A stretch of DNA of 64,000 nucleotides from Dryas octopetala (lineage: Eukaryota > Streptophyta > Magnoliopsida > Rosales > Rosaceae), in contig OY992835.1 of NCBI GenBank assembly GCA_963921425.1, positions 15,066,001-15,130,000 on the forward strand, read 5' to 3'. Shown piece by piece: positions 1 through 12,208 of this stretch (position 1 is the first letter of the stretch; every line of letters starts with the position of its first letter). The notes below the pieces were generated by a model. It had not been told where the DNA came from, did no database searches, and saw only the letters and a program-made list of their open reading frames with translations. The translations under genes were made by a program, and so were the position numbers.

Positions 1-408
1 TTTGATTAAAATTTATAGAAACTGTTGAAAAACTCCCCTGCAAGAGTTTTTTTGACAAAATAATTTAGGCGCTTGGACATCCGGCAACAATTACAATCAT
101 ATTTTTCCATTTTTTAAGGTTGTTTTTGTTGAACATTCTTAATTATGTGTATCAGTTTTTGCATTAGTATATTAATATTTCATAAGTAATTCGTATAATT
201 ATTATTTTCAAGAAAATGTTCCATATTATTAATCAACGTTCAACAATTACAATGTTGTGTATTGATGGCGTTCAAACCTGACAAATAGTTTTAGAAGACT
301 CGACAAAAATTTCAAATTATATTGATGGCGTTCAAACCTGACAAATAGTTTTAGAAGACTCAACAAAAATTTCAAAAAGTTCAAACAATTACAATGTTGT
401 GTATTGAT
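1..408. repeat. Segmental duplication, copy A (matches 21057-21429)
   Basis: Base 1 onward aligns almost base for base with 21057 onward, including the unusual stretch that starts TTTGATTAAAATTTATAG. The two copies differ by scattered substitutions, a 4-base difference near 141, and an extra tandem unit in copy A. Copy B lies just downstream of an EXO84C-like gene, so copy A is probably the downstream flank of a second EXO84C-like copy that lies left of the window. The match begins at the window edge, so the true left limit is not seen. Confidence 0.9.
261..376. repeat. Tandem 60-bp duplication inside copy A
   Basis: A unit starting ATTGATGGCGTTCAAACC and ending in a run of TTTCAAA appears at 261-320 and again at 321-376. 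Copy B (about 21315-21370) has the unit only once, so the doubling is later than the segmental duplication. A further partial echo of the preceding text (CAATTACAATGTTGTG) returns at 386-409, right at the junction with the next element. Confidence 0.85.
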
Positions 409-1414
409 GATCACCACCCTTTTTTAAAGATGCCATGTGTCCATTTAACTAAAGTTGAACTTTCACATTTAATGCATTTTTTAATATTTTTATTTAACTT
501 TTTAATATAAGCACTCTAGTCCATACAATTTTCAGAAGTCCTTTCACCTTTCCTTGTCCATTTGTCCCACCTCTTTTGCTAGTCCGGCAGTCCCCAACCC
601 CTCCCCTTCCTCCATTGCCTGGGTTTCTCACTGGTGCATAAATAATTCGATCGCCTGCCTCTGCCTGGGTTTTGTTTTGCTTGCCTCTGCCCCTAAACCC
701 TATAACACACAAGCATGTTGTGCAATATATATTAGGGTATGGGTCTGTAGAAAAGGAAAGGAGGAAAAATGGGTAAATTTCTTTTGGTAAACTAAAATGC
801 GTATTTTCTAGTATCTAAAGATTTTTTCACAGACCAAAAAGGAAAGATGTCACAAGCAACTTTGTTGCAGGTTGCAGTTTTTCCTTCTTTTCTGCCATGA
901 AAGAAGAAGAAAAGAGCTCCTTTGAGTGTTTGATTTTCATTTTGTTTGGAGAGAGAGAGAGAGAGAGAGTTCAGTTGGGTGTGGTGAGCATATTTTGTTC
1001 TTCCTTTTTGGGCTTCTCCGTGAGAGAAAAAGGAGATGACAAAATATGTTTGGAAGGAAAAGAAGGGACTGGCTTGACAGAGAGGAGATGAGTATAATTT
1101 TATTTGCTGTCGGAAAGATGGAGAGGGAGGGGGCTAGGTTGCTGTGGATTGGGTTGGGGGTGACTATTACGAGTTTTTACCGACGCCGGCGGTGGGAGGT
1201 CATCGGTGTCAAACCTGTAGAAGGGCTGCTGGGTTGAGGGGACTCGTGGGTAGGTGGAGGGTTTTTTTTTTTCTTTTTATTGTAAATTAGCTTTTTATTA
1301 TAAATATAACACAATTCATTTATTAACCATGGTTACTTCTTAATACACGTGTCATAGTTATTGAGAGGTGGTGATGGTCACCACCAAGTTAAGGTGGTGA
1401 GCAAATTTGCTCTC
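409..1414. mobile_element. TIR DNA element (left end lost), copy A
   Basis: The right end at about 1363-1414 carries GGTGGTGATGGTCACCACC, a short spacer and the palindrome GAGCAAATTTGCTC. The inverse of this end (GAGAGCAAATTTGCTC followed by a GGTGGTGACC block) opens the related copy at 21430. The body at 409-715 matches 21465-21770. At 409 the outermost terminal repeat is missing and the element begins at the inner GATCACCACCC block. No transposase is visible. A (GA)10 microsatellite lies at 949-969. It is non-autonomous; the superfamily is not certain, although a Mutator-like origin is possible. Confidence 0.65.
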
Positions 1415-3592
1415 TTAATTCTTTTCTATAGATCTTTCATACTCTATTTTTTTTGTTGGTGATTTGCACCTTTGAGCTTAATTACAGTTGATTAGCAAAT
1501 AACATAAAAAAAATGTATTCAATTATAGAAATAAATTGAATAGTACAATTAAGGTTAATCTGTTTTCTACCCTAGCCTTCAATTACTGATTTATCAACAA
1601 CTTGCACGCTTGAGCATGAGTGGATCAGTCAACATGTTCTCAGAAAAAATTAAAAATAATAAAATAAAAATCAAGCAATTTGATTGGCCGGGATATATTG
1701 GTCAAATGGGGTTTAAGTTAAAGAGCAATTTAAAGTTGACAATTGGGGTTTAATTATGAGTCCGTTAATATACAGGTATTTACATCTAATTTTATTAACC
1801 AAAACCACCTAAAGCCTCATTCTTCATTTGCGGACCAACTACCACAAACTCATTCTTCATTTGCGAACACCACACCACCACCACTAGATTCCAAAATACC
1901 ATTCGAAAATAGACATAACAAAAACATAGCATGCGGGCACCTTCCAAAATACCAGCATCAACGCATCACCAAAAAACGAAAAACTGAAACTGCAAGTCCG
2001 CAACTCCAATAAACTGTAGTTTCACTTGCAGTTAGTAACTACAACTGCAAGTCTGCAACTCTAATAAACTGCAGTTTCAGTTCATTTGCAGTTCCAGAAA
2101 TTACAATTTCTGCAGTTCCAGAAATTACAATTTCTGCAGTTTCAGTTCACTTGCAGTTCTAGAAACTGAAGTAAACGAAAAAAAATCAAGAACCTATTAC
2201 TGATAAGGAAGGCATGAGGGTGGAGTTGGCTTCCCCAATAACTTTCTAGGCGTTGTTATAGTGATGAACTTGGCTTGTTCTTCGGCAACGTTGCGACAAG
2301 GCCGAGATCAAAGTCAACATCGGGGCTCCGATCGGGTCTGGGGGTTGCTGGGTGTTCTGAGCTCACATGGATGAAGAGGGAAGAGAGAGGAACTCAGGGG
2401 TGGTTCTCTCGTCGCCATCCATGGCCGGATGGACACACACGCCGTCGAGGAAAGTTGCAGCGAGGAGAGCAAGAGAGAACAGAGAGAGAGTGCTTGGGGA
2501 GAGAGAAAGAGAGTGATGAAAGAGAAGGTAAATTTCATAAATGAGGGAGAGAGAGATACATGAGAGAGTTTAAGAGAGTTTTGAAAAAATTAAAAAATTA
2601 GCAACCATTGGATTGCTTGGATGGCTAAGATAAAAAGCCTATACCAAACTGATACTAAGAAATGAGTAACCAATCCACTCTCAAAGTGACCTGATTGTTA
2701 AATATTTTAAATATGTGTATTACATGTTACAAACAATAAGTAAAGTGTAGTACAGAGTAATTATTTCTTTAATTATTTTCTATACATCTTTCAATTATAT
2801 TCAATTTTCCGGTCGGTGATTTGTGACCTTTGAGCTTAATTATAGTTGATTTGCAACTTGCAAAACAATATATGCAATATATACTATTTTTGTTTTAGCT
2901 ATGCAATATTCTATATATTTATCTTTATGTTTAATTTTGATTGCACTTGCTGTATGGATAAATGTGAACTCGATGCTAGAATGTCACACGAGAGGCGGCA
3001 GTCATTGTAGAAGATATTGAAGAAAAAACTTGTGGTTGTGGACAACATCTTTGTCTACGGTAACTGCGATATTCTTCTTTAATATCTCCAAGTCTTCTTC
3101 TTCAATATCTCGCTAGTGTTGACAAAAAGATAAGTCTACAAAACCGAATGACCAATATATATTATTCCAGTTTTGGTTTCAAATGGAGTTGATCCCAGCA
3201 AAATTGTTAGCCAATTAAATTCAACTTCTGCCACCACTCTATCTTCTCAAGTAAGTTAATATTCTTGCTCTAGCTCTCCCTAGCTACCCTCAAAATTCTA
3301 TAATCTGTATTACAGTATTATGTAAATTAGTTTGTACAATCTGTTATACGTTAAATGTGAATCGTTGGTTTGGTTCTGTGGAGGTTTCTTTGGTTCTTCT
3401 ACGCACGTGCCGTACACATGTCACTTCTTGATTCTAGATAGATGATAAAATGATATTATTTGAAGGGTTGAACACTTGAACCTTTTACTAATCATCTGCA
3501 TTTTAATTTCCATGTTTTCAGGACCAACGTACGTTCAAAACATGTTGGCAGCACTCAGAAGAATTCTTATCTGTCGTATATAGGTTTAAGTT
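1415..3592. other. Intergenic; direct repeat and minisatellite
   Basis: No gene is supported here. Two diverged direct repeats of about 88 bp (1414-1500 and 2769-2857), both containing CTTTGAGCTTAATTA, bracket a 1.27 kb insert. Within the insert, 1985-2170 is a degenerate minisatellite of ACTGCAAGT / CTGCAGTTCCAGAAATTAC units. A GA-rich stretch with short chance open frames lies at 2270-2560. Confidence 0.6.
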
Positions 3593-5812
3593 ATGGTTAA
3601 TTCGAATGATAGCGTTATCCACCTAAGGTAGGTTTCTTTTATATATATTAGAGGAATTTTATTTCTTAAAATAAATTTATTTAAGGGAAACTCTTGTGTT
3701 TTATGTATTTTTATCAGCAATGGTACTGGAGGTCTGGATTCAGACACTGGGTTTTCGGTGGAAGGCAAACCTCCAAGGAAAACATGGTGGACAAAAGTCA
3801 AGGAAAATAATATTATTGACCCACGATCTCCATTATTAACGTGGAATCAGAGATTTGTAATTTCATGTCTTGCAGTCTTATTTGATCCTATGTTGTTATA
3901 CATTCCAATCATCAATGAGGAAAACAAGTGCTTTGGAAAAGACAAAACGTTGATGATTATAGCTATTGTCTTGAGATCTCTTACGGATTTCCCTCTCCTA
4001 CTGCATAGCATAAATCAAATTTGGATTCGAATTCGAACTCGAAATAGTACTCATGTTGGGACTGAAACTGTGACCTCCGGCTCCAACTCTAACTCCAGTG
4101 AGGTAACATCACTTAGGCTATGGGAAGAAAGGGAGTTCATCAGGTTTTTTTATCAGAAGTTGGTTGAATTTGCAAAAGCAATAGCCGGGAGGATGTACTT
4201 CTTATCTTTCTCTATCATAATTGACCTTACCACTACTCTTCTCATCCCACAGGTAACACTAAACTTTTAAATGTGCATTTATTTTAAATATACGCATTTT
4301 TAATCAATACTTTCAAGCGGGTAGTTAGACTAATTTCATCCTTAAACAGAATTTGATTTTCATTAAAGTCAGGTGTTAGATTGGATTTGGATTATAATTT
4401 TCTGGTTCTATATACATGTATACACATGGGTGGAGCTAGACTTTTAAAACTTTTTTTTATTTCGGTGAAGGACTTTAGGACTTTTGATTAAGTAGCTAAT
4501 ATACTCTAACCCATTGTAATTTTTCCAGGTTGGAACAGTAGTTGTGTTTTACAAAATTACAGGTTCCGGATACTTGTATAAAAGAACGATTTTGAACATG
4601 TTTCTCGTCTTCCATTATATACCAAGGATTTGTCAAATCTACCTATGCAGAAAGAATATTTTACTCATCAGAAAATGGGTTAAAGGTGCATTCAATTTTT
4701 TCCTATACATCGTTGCTAGTCATGTAAGTTTCATCTCTAGCTGTTGCCATAAATTAATATTCCTTTTTATCTTTTCTTTATTTTCTTAACTATTGTTGAA
4801 TGTTGACTAATTAATTAAGTTTTCTTTAACAATGTTTTACCATGAATTTAATTTTTCAATAACCTTACAAGAATTTGCATGGTAAGTGCCTTGTGATGTA
4901 TGCTAATCTAGACCTTTAACAATTTGTATGTGTATAGAGTTTTTTTGGATTATAAGTAATTTATTGATCTTTTAGGTACATGGAGCTTTTTGGTATTTTT
5001 TTTCTATTCAACGAGAGACGGCATGTTGGGAGGAGGCCTGCATGAATACTGCAGGATGCATGACTAAACATTGCGGCAAGACTAGCACTTCAACAAGTAT
5101 CGCATTCCTAAATGAATCATGTCCAATAAATCCACCAAATACTACACTATTTGACTTTGGAATATTTCTTAATCTCCTTCAGTCTGGTAACACAGGACTA
5201 ACACACTTTCCAACAAAGTTTTTTTACACTTTTTGGTGGGGCTTCAGAAATTTGAGGTGTGCCATGCATATATACATTGACAATTAATAAGTTTTTTGCT
5301 AAAAAGGTTTCCATATCTTTAATTAAGCAGAGTGTTCATATACATTTAACTTCTGCCATTAGTATGTATATATATGTCTCTCATGTTTGCTTCATCAAAT
5401 TCTGCAGTAATTTTGGCACGAATCTTGATACAAGTAGCTTTGTGTGGGAGAATTGCTTTGCACTTCTAATTTCTTCTATTGGCTTGCTATTATTTTTGTA
5501 TCTCATTGGAAATGTGCAGGTACGTGGTTGATAATAGTCTCTATATTAACTTCTTTTTGTATATATGAGTAGATGGTGAGCTGAGCTTATTTTCTTTTTA
5601 ATTAATTTGTTGTGAGACGTACGTACGTACAGATATATATGCAGTTGGCAACTACAGAAGCGGAGGCTGCTGAGGAGGAGAAAGCTAAGAAGAAGGCCCC
5701 TGAGGAGTACTTAAGGCAGGAGGCTGAGAAGAAGGCCAAGAAGTTAACACAGGAGGCTGAGAGGTTAACAAAAAAGGCTGAGAGGTTAAGACAAGATGCA
5801 AGTGAAATGTGA
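3593..5812 (+). CDS. Cyclic-nucleotide-gated-channel-like protein lacking the CNBD
   Basis: Exons read as 3593-3627, 3718-4252, 4529-4723, 4976-5256, 5408-5519 and 5633-5812, all with GT/AG borders and a continuous frame of 445 codons. The product matches plant CNGC channels from the cytosolic N-terminus (IIDPRSP) through S1-S4 and the pore (FWWGFRNLS) to S6 (LFLYLIGNVQ). Plant CNGCs are about 650-750 residues and continue into a C-linker, a cyclic-nucleotide-binding domain and a calmodulin-binding IQ motif. Here the frame continues only with IYMQLATTEAEA and about 50 residues rich in Ala, Glu and Lys with EAEKKAKKL-type repeats, then stops. The pore reads GTN where AtCNGC1-like channels have GQN or GQG. 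The first 35-nt exon is my choice, from an ATG followed by a good donor in the right phase. It could be a non-conducting or regulatory subunit, or a decaying duplicate that is still open. Confidence 0.75.
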
Positions 5813-6297
5813 GTGAGTTAATTAATTCAGATCGATTTAAATAAATAAAACATTGCCTACATATACATTTGGAGAATCGAATTTGTTAGGTGAGTGTGAT
5901 AGTACTTCTAATTTTCCGAGCTTCCTATCTCGACCCAAAATGATAAATGCCAAACAAAAGTAGAAGCCTCAATTTACTTTCAAGGCCGAGGAGACAAGTG
6001 TATGTAGTCTCCAAATGCAAACTCTGGTGGAAATTGGAAATTCAACAATTGTAACAAATAGCAATAGGTGAGGAGGTAACGTGTTCTACCATAGAATAAG
6101 CAATGATGCCAAGGGTTTATTGCTAGGTGAACACATTTCCTAAGCATATCATTGAACCACGTGATGTATTTGATAATAGTATTAATTAATAATTTATTAT
6201 AATAATTAAGGTAAATAATACACATCAACTGATCATATCATTTGTTTAACTAATATGGCTAAGAAATGTTGTCTCTTCTACATTAATTGTCCTAAAT
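5813..6297. other. Intergenic
   Basis: AT-rich spacer between the channel-like gene and the LINE. It includes the likely 3' UTR of the channel-like gene. I see no other gene or repeat. Confidence 0.5.
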
Positions 6298-6311
6298 GAA
6301 GTATAAGTGAT
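6298..6311. repeat. LINE target-site duplication, left
   Basis: GAAGTATAAGTGAT here and GAAGTACAAGCAAT after the poly-A tail (12486-12499) agree at 11 of 14 positions. All three differences are transitions, as expected from decay of a once identical duplication. Confidence 0.65.
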
Positions 6312-6713
6312 CAAACTGACTCGTCTCTTTCTAGCAGAGCTTCTCTCTCTAGAAATGGGGTTTTTTCACGCCAAAATGGTGCTTGCTCGTGAGCTTGTCT
6401 CATTGCTATTTTACGCTTCAATTTCATCGTCTCCACTCCTCGATCTTCATTCTCTTCTTCTCCCTTGATGTAGTTTGCTTGGATCTTCTTGTTGTTGCTC
6501 TTTGTCTCCACTCTCCTCCATCTTTTTCTCTTTCTCGACAATTTTGCTTGCGATCTCAGATCGAGTATCACATGTTGGTTTTTCCTTGATATGTTGTGGG
6601 TTTGCTGGTTTTTTTGGCCTGTTTGGCTTTGTTTTTCATGGTTCTTTGACTTGTTTTAGATTTCTGGTGGTGTGGCTATTTTGGTGGCTTGATCTATTTG
6701 TGTTTTTGCTGCA

Positions 6714-8185
6714 ATGGCTGACCTGGTTAATGATGTTGAAGGATTCCACCATAGCGTTGGGACTGTGAATCTCGCTGCTGCTATTATAGAGGAGAAGATG
6801 CCGCCAAGAGGTACGATCATCGGAATTTTATTAAGTGCATGGAAAGATTTTGGCGAAATTACTATGGTTTGTGTTAAAGATAGAAATTTTTCAATTACTT
6901 GTGGGGATAATGATGTTGCTAGTAAGATTTTGGATTATGGACCTTGGTGAGTTAAAGGCTATTGCATGAGTATCATTCCATGGCCAGATCATTATGCTAT
7001 TGGTGATTTGTGCTTCTCTGAGGTCCCATTTTGGGTCCAAATTGCTGATTTACCTAGAGGAATGATGATTATGGAGATTGCACATAATTTGGTAAGAAAC
7101 TCAGGATTGTGTTAGAAGTTGAAGATCCTAAGAAGTTCCCTAGGGGTTTGCTAAGGTTCAGAGTTAGTGTGGATGTATCTAAGCCTTTTGGTGATGGTAT
7201 CTGGATTCCTCAAGATGATGGGGAGCAAATTTGGATCCCTGTTAAGTATGAAAGACTGTCTGATTTTTGTAACAATTGTGGCAGGTTAGGCCACAATCAT
7301 TCTGTGTGTGCTGAAGAAATTTGGAATGATGTGCAGGGTAATATGCGTTTTGATTCCCAATTAAGGACTAGTACTGCTGTTAGTTTGAAGTTCTTGTTCA
7401 GAAAGAAATCTACAAAGAGTGGTTCTGACTTATGGAGTAGTCTAGGCCCTAAAAGGGTTGTGGAAACCCTTGTTGTGTTTTATAAGTTTTTGGATTTAAG
7501 TGAAGAATGGCATAAGGTGAAACCTAAAGATTGTGCTGCTAAGTTGGCTCCTAAGAGTTGTGTTGTACAGGGTGCCATATATGTTGAGAATCAGACTTTA
7601 ACTATTTTTCAAGAGACTTACAATGTGGTTACTACCACTACTCAATCTGTGAGAATGGAATCCGTGGTGTAGGTACATGACTCTCCACCATCTACTCTGC
7701 CAGTTATTAATGTTGAGGCTCCGTCTTATGGCTTGGGCTTTGGTACTTCTAATGTGGAGGTTTCTCAAAACTATATTATGGTTTCTAATGAGGTCGACCC
7801 TGTTTTGGTGCCTAATAAATCTAGTATGAGGTTTGATGATGATATGCAAGAGACTCTTGGTACTGTGGTAGGTCTCACCATGATTTTTCATACTTTGGAC
7901 TTAAAAAGGCTTTTCGAGGAGGATAACTCTAATCATTTCCCTAAAAGGGTAAGATATGATCACGATCTTCTTAAGCTTCATGCTCCTTCTAATCCTAAGA
8001 AAGCTAAAATGGTTAAGAAAATAGGGAGGCCAAAAAAGGCTAGCAAGGTTAGCTTGCTTGAAGGTCCAGGCAGTGGTGTTTGCTTGGATTTGGTGGATGT
8101 AGTTGTAAAGGAAAATAAGGATTTGTCTGAATTACTGCTAAACGGTTGTGGTGGCTGGCCAGAATCAGCCACAATTTTGTCATGA
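6714..8185 (+). pseudogene. LINE ORF1 (DUF4283 / CCHC nucleic-acid-binding protein), broken
   Basis: It starts with MADLVNDVEGF and runs through a DUF4283-like segment (ILDYGPW ... PFWVQIADLPRG) to a zinc knuckle CNNCGRLGHNHSVC near 7272-7313, then a low-complexity Lys-rich tail with an AT-hook-like GRPKKA near 8030. The reading is interrupted by a stop after GPW (about 6948), a frame change near 7100 and a stop near 7670. In intact plant LINEs the product coats the element RNA and chaperones target-primed reverse transcription. The final TGA overlaps the ORF2 start. Confidence 0.75.
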
Positions 8186-11100
8186 GGCTATTAAGTTGGA
8201 ACTGTCAGGGTATTGGGACTGACCTGACAGTCCAATCTTTGAGGAAAGTCTCAAGGAAATATAGTCCTTCTCTAGTCTTTTTGATGGAGACTAGAGCTAA
8301 ATCTAATAGATTAGAAGATATGAGATTAACTATGAAGTTTACTGATAGTTACTATGTAGATCCTATTGGCTTGTCTGGTAGGCTTACTCTTTGGTGGAAT
8401 AACGAAGTTACTATGACAGTTTTAAGCTCTTCAAGGAATTTAATTGATGCAAAAGTTTCTCTAAAGGGACAACCAGATTCCTGGCGGATTTCTTGTGTTT
8501 ATGGCCCTACAGTTGATGTGGATAAAGCTCTATTTTAGGAAAATTTTCTAGATTCAGTTAAGAACTTTCATGAGGATTGACTTTGGATGAGGGATTTGAA
8601 TGTTATGGCCTGGCCTTTCGAGAAAGAAGGAGGGAATTTTCTTACTATAAGGGAGTTGAGTTATTTGCAAAACTTTATAAGGGAGTCGAATGCCATGGAC
8701 CTTGGTTACCATGGTTTGAGCTTTACTTGGGTAAACAACAGAGAGGGATCTTGGGTAAAGGAAAGACTGGATAGAGCTCTTGCTAATCCAGGTTGGTTAT
8801 GCTCTCACCCTAGAGCCTAAGTCTTTATTTTGCCTTATGTTGGTTCAGATCATTCTCCTTTGTTGGTTGACACTGAGTATGAAGATATCAAATCCCCTAA
8901 ATTGTTCAAATTTGAGGCTATGTGGCTTTTCGAAGATGATTGCAAGAAGGTAGTTGCTGATTCTTGGCAATCTGAAGGTTTTTCTTCAACATCTATTCTT
9001 TGGAAGAAGAATTTGGATAAATGTGCAGGGGATTTGTCTAAATGGAGTAAAGAGGTTTTTCAGAATAATAATAAGCTAATAAATGAGCTTATGTGTACGC
9101 TTATAGTGGAGCAAAGTAAACCTGTTAGTGAAATAAGTAAAGCTAGAATTTATGATATTACTTGTCAAATTAAGAGACTATGAGATAGGGAAAAAGTTTA
9201 TTGGAAGCAGAGGTCTAGAGTCAATTGGTTGCAGCTTGGTCATAAGAACACCAAATTCTTCCATCTTTCAACAATTCAACGAAAGCAATTTAACAAGGTG
9301 TTGATTTTAAAAGATGAGGAAGAGAATTGGTTAAATGATGAAGCGGATATACATGAGGGGTTTTTGAATTATTATAACTCTTTTTACAAGTGATGGTCCT
9401 AGGAGCTGGGAGTCTGCATTGGCTAGTGTCAAGACTGTGGTGACTGATGAAATGAATTCTTCCCTTTTGGCTTCAGTATTTTTGGAAGAAGTCAAGGATG
9501 CTGTCTTGGTTTGGGAGCTTTAAAGGCTTCTGGGCCAGATGGTTTTTCTGGCATTTTTTATCAAAAATGTTGGTCTATTGTCAATGATGTAATTTCCAAA
9601 GCTGCTAGGTCTTTTCATAGTAATGGTCAGATGTTAAGAGATTTGAAACATACCAGAGTTATAGTTATTTCCAAAGTGCCAGCTCCTGAGACTTTTACTC
9701 AATTCAGGCCTATTGGATGTTGCAATTTTTCCTATAAGATTCTGTCTAAGATTCTGGCAAATAGGTTGAAGCCCATCCTCCCCTCTCTTATTACCCCTTT
9801 TCAAGGTGCTTTTGTCTCTCATAGACAGATTCAAAATAATATCATTATTGCTCATGAGGCATTTCATCATATTAGGCTTAAAAGGCAAGGTGTTTCTGGA
9901 AAATTGGGCTTGAAGGTGGATATGAACAAGGCTTATGATAGGGTGGAATGAGATTTTCTTGAGGTAGTGTTGCTGAAAATGGGATTTGCACCAAAGTGGG
10001 TTGCTTTGATCATGGAGTGTGTACGGACAGTTTCTTTATCAATTCATATTAATGGAAAGCCAGGCCCATCTTTTCTTCCTTCTAGAGGTTTGAGACAAGG
10101 AGATCCTCTTTCTCCTTATCTCTTTCTTTTTGTTGGGGATGTTCTTTCCAATATGATCATTGATGCTGGTAGCAATGGATCTCTTAAGGGTATCAAGCTA
10201 AGTAGAAGTGGTCCTTTTTTGACTCACTTATTTTTTGCAGATGATTCTTTATTCTTTCTTAAAGCTTCATCTGCAAATTGTTTGGCTATGAAGCATATCT
10301 TGGAGGATTTTTGTCAAGCTTCTGGTCAAAGGGTGAATTTTGATAAATCCTTTTTTTTTTTTTAGTCCAAATACTGCTGCTGAGGTTATTGGTGATATAT
10401 GTTATATTTTGGGAATGTTTCCAGCCTCTAATCCGGGTAAATATCTTGGCTTACCAACAATGTGAGGTAGATCCAAGAAAGCAGCTGTAGCTTATGTTAG
10501 AGATTCCGTAGTTAACAAGATTAAGGGATGGAAAAATTCTCATCTCTTAAATGTAGGCAAGGAAGTGTTGCTTAAAGCTGTGGCAAGCTCTATACCTGCC
10601 TATCCAATGACTGTTTTTAAATTTTCAAAGTGTGTTTGTGATGCTATTTCAGCTGCTATGGCAAGTTTTTGGTGGGGTCAAAAGCATGGTGAGAAGAAAA
10701 TACGTTGTATGAATTGGGATAAATTAGGGAAGTCTAAGAGTGATGGTGGCATGAGTTTCAGGAATTTAGAAGATTTCAATGTGGCTCTTTTGGCAAAACA
10801 AGCTTGGAGACTTGTTAATGAACCTGATTCATTATGGAGTAAGGTTCTTAAAGGTCTTTGTTTTCCAAATTCTGATTTTTGGCATGCTCAGAAGGGAGGG
10901 AAAGCTTCTTGGGCTTGGTCCATCGGAAGGTATAGAGCTTTTGGCTTCTTGTGCTAGATGGCAAGTGATGAATGGTTAATCTGTGAATATCTGGTTGGAT
11001 ACTTGGATCCCTGGTTTGTCCTCTCCTCTCTTGAACGAGTCTATTAAGGGAGCTTCTGATATCCCAACTTTGGTTTATGAATTAATTCATTGGTAGACTA

Positions 11101-12208
11101 GAACTTGAGACTTCTTGAATGCTGTTTATTATCTTGATCAATCTATGATGTAGAAGATTGAGGAGTTACAAATTGGTTCTGGGAGACTTAGTGACAGATT
11201 GGTATGGCCTTTTCATAAATATGGCATTTATTCTGTTAAATATGGCTACCATTTTGGTCACTCTAACAGTTAATTCATAATCTAGTCCCACAATTTAATT
11301 CTCATCAAACTAGTTCTGTTGTTTGGAAGTTGATTTGGAGAGCTACTACTTTGCCTAAAATCAAACACTTTATGTGGAAAACTATCTCCAATGCTCTTGC
11401 CACTAATTGGTGCTTGTTTAAAAGGAAAGTTGTTAATCAGTCTCTTTATCCAATATGTGGTGAGCATTCAGAGACCATTGAGCAAATTTTTCTTTTATGT
11501 CCTTGGGTCGTTCTAGTGTGGTCTGAATGTTTGGGGTACATAGTTGAGAAATCTCAAGTTTCTTTCTTTGATAGCTGACTTCTTCAAGAGCTCAAGTCTG
11601 CAGGGCCAGATTCGAATTACCTCTTATCTTGTATTTGTTTTATTTGCTGGACCATTTGGAAGAGTAGATGTAAAGCTGTTTTCCAAGGCATTAGTCCAGA
11701 TCCTTTTCTTGCTTGCAGACAAGCTAGAAGGGCTATTGGGGAGTTTCTATAGTCTCAGTCTACTTCTGGTGTGGTTCATCCTTCTAGACCTTCCTCTCCT
11801 GTTGATATCTCTGTATGGAACCCTCATGTTGCTCCCAAAGTCAAGGTTAATGTGGATGGTGCTTGGGATCAGAAATCTCATGAGTGTGGTATTGGGGTGG
11901 TGATTAGAGACAGTAATGGTAATCTACTTGCTGGAGAAGCTAAAAGGTGTGTTGCTTCATAAGTGGATTTGGTTGAGGCTATGACTTTTAATGCAGGTCT
12001 TCTTTGTGCCAAGGAAAATGGTTTTAATGAGATTGAGGTTGAATCTGATTCTCAAGTTGTGGTTTCAGCTGTTCAAAAGTTCTCAAAGCAGATTTCTTGG
12101 GAGTTGTACCCTTTGCTTAATGAAATTTGGAACCATTCTGCAAATTTTTCATCAGTGACTTGGAATTGGGTGGGTCGAGAAGCCAACAGAGCCGCAGATG
12201 TGGTCTAG
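8182..12208 (+). pseudogene. LINE ORF2 (endonuclease, reverse transcriptase, RNase H), broken
   Basis: It opens with MRLLSWNCQGIG, the start of an exonuclease/endonuclease/phosphatase domain; the GSDHSPL motif of that domain is at about 8842. The reverse transcriptase block shows GPDGF (about 9533), GLRQGDPLSPYLF (about 10090) and the active-site FADD (about 10237). The zf-RVT region is at about 11325-11530 and RNase H begins with NVDGAWD near 11850. Stops lie near 8536, 8818, 9181, 9949 and 11960, and the frame shifts in the T-run near 10355, so no complete protein is made. Confidence 0.8.

Noticed and set aside
2275-2544. Overlapping frames on both strands in GA-rich DNA
   Set aside because: Composition-driven open frames, no domain, in a repeat-rich spacer.
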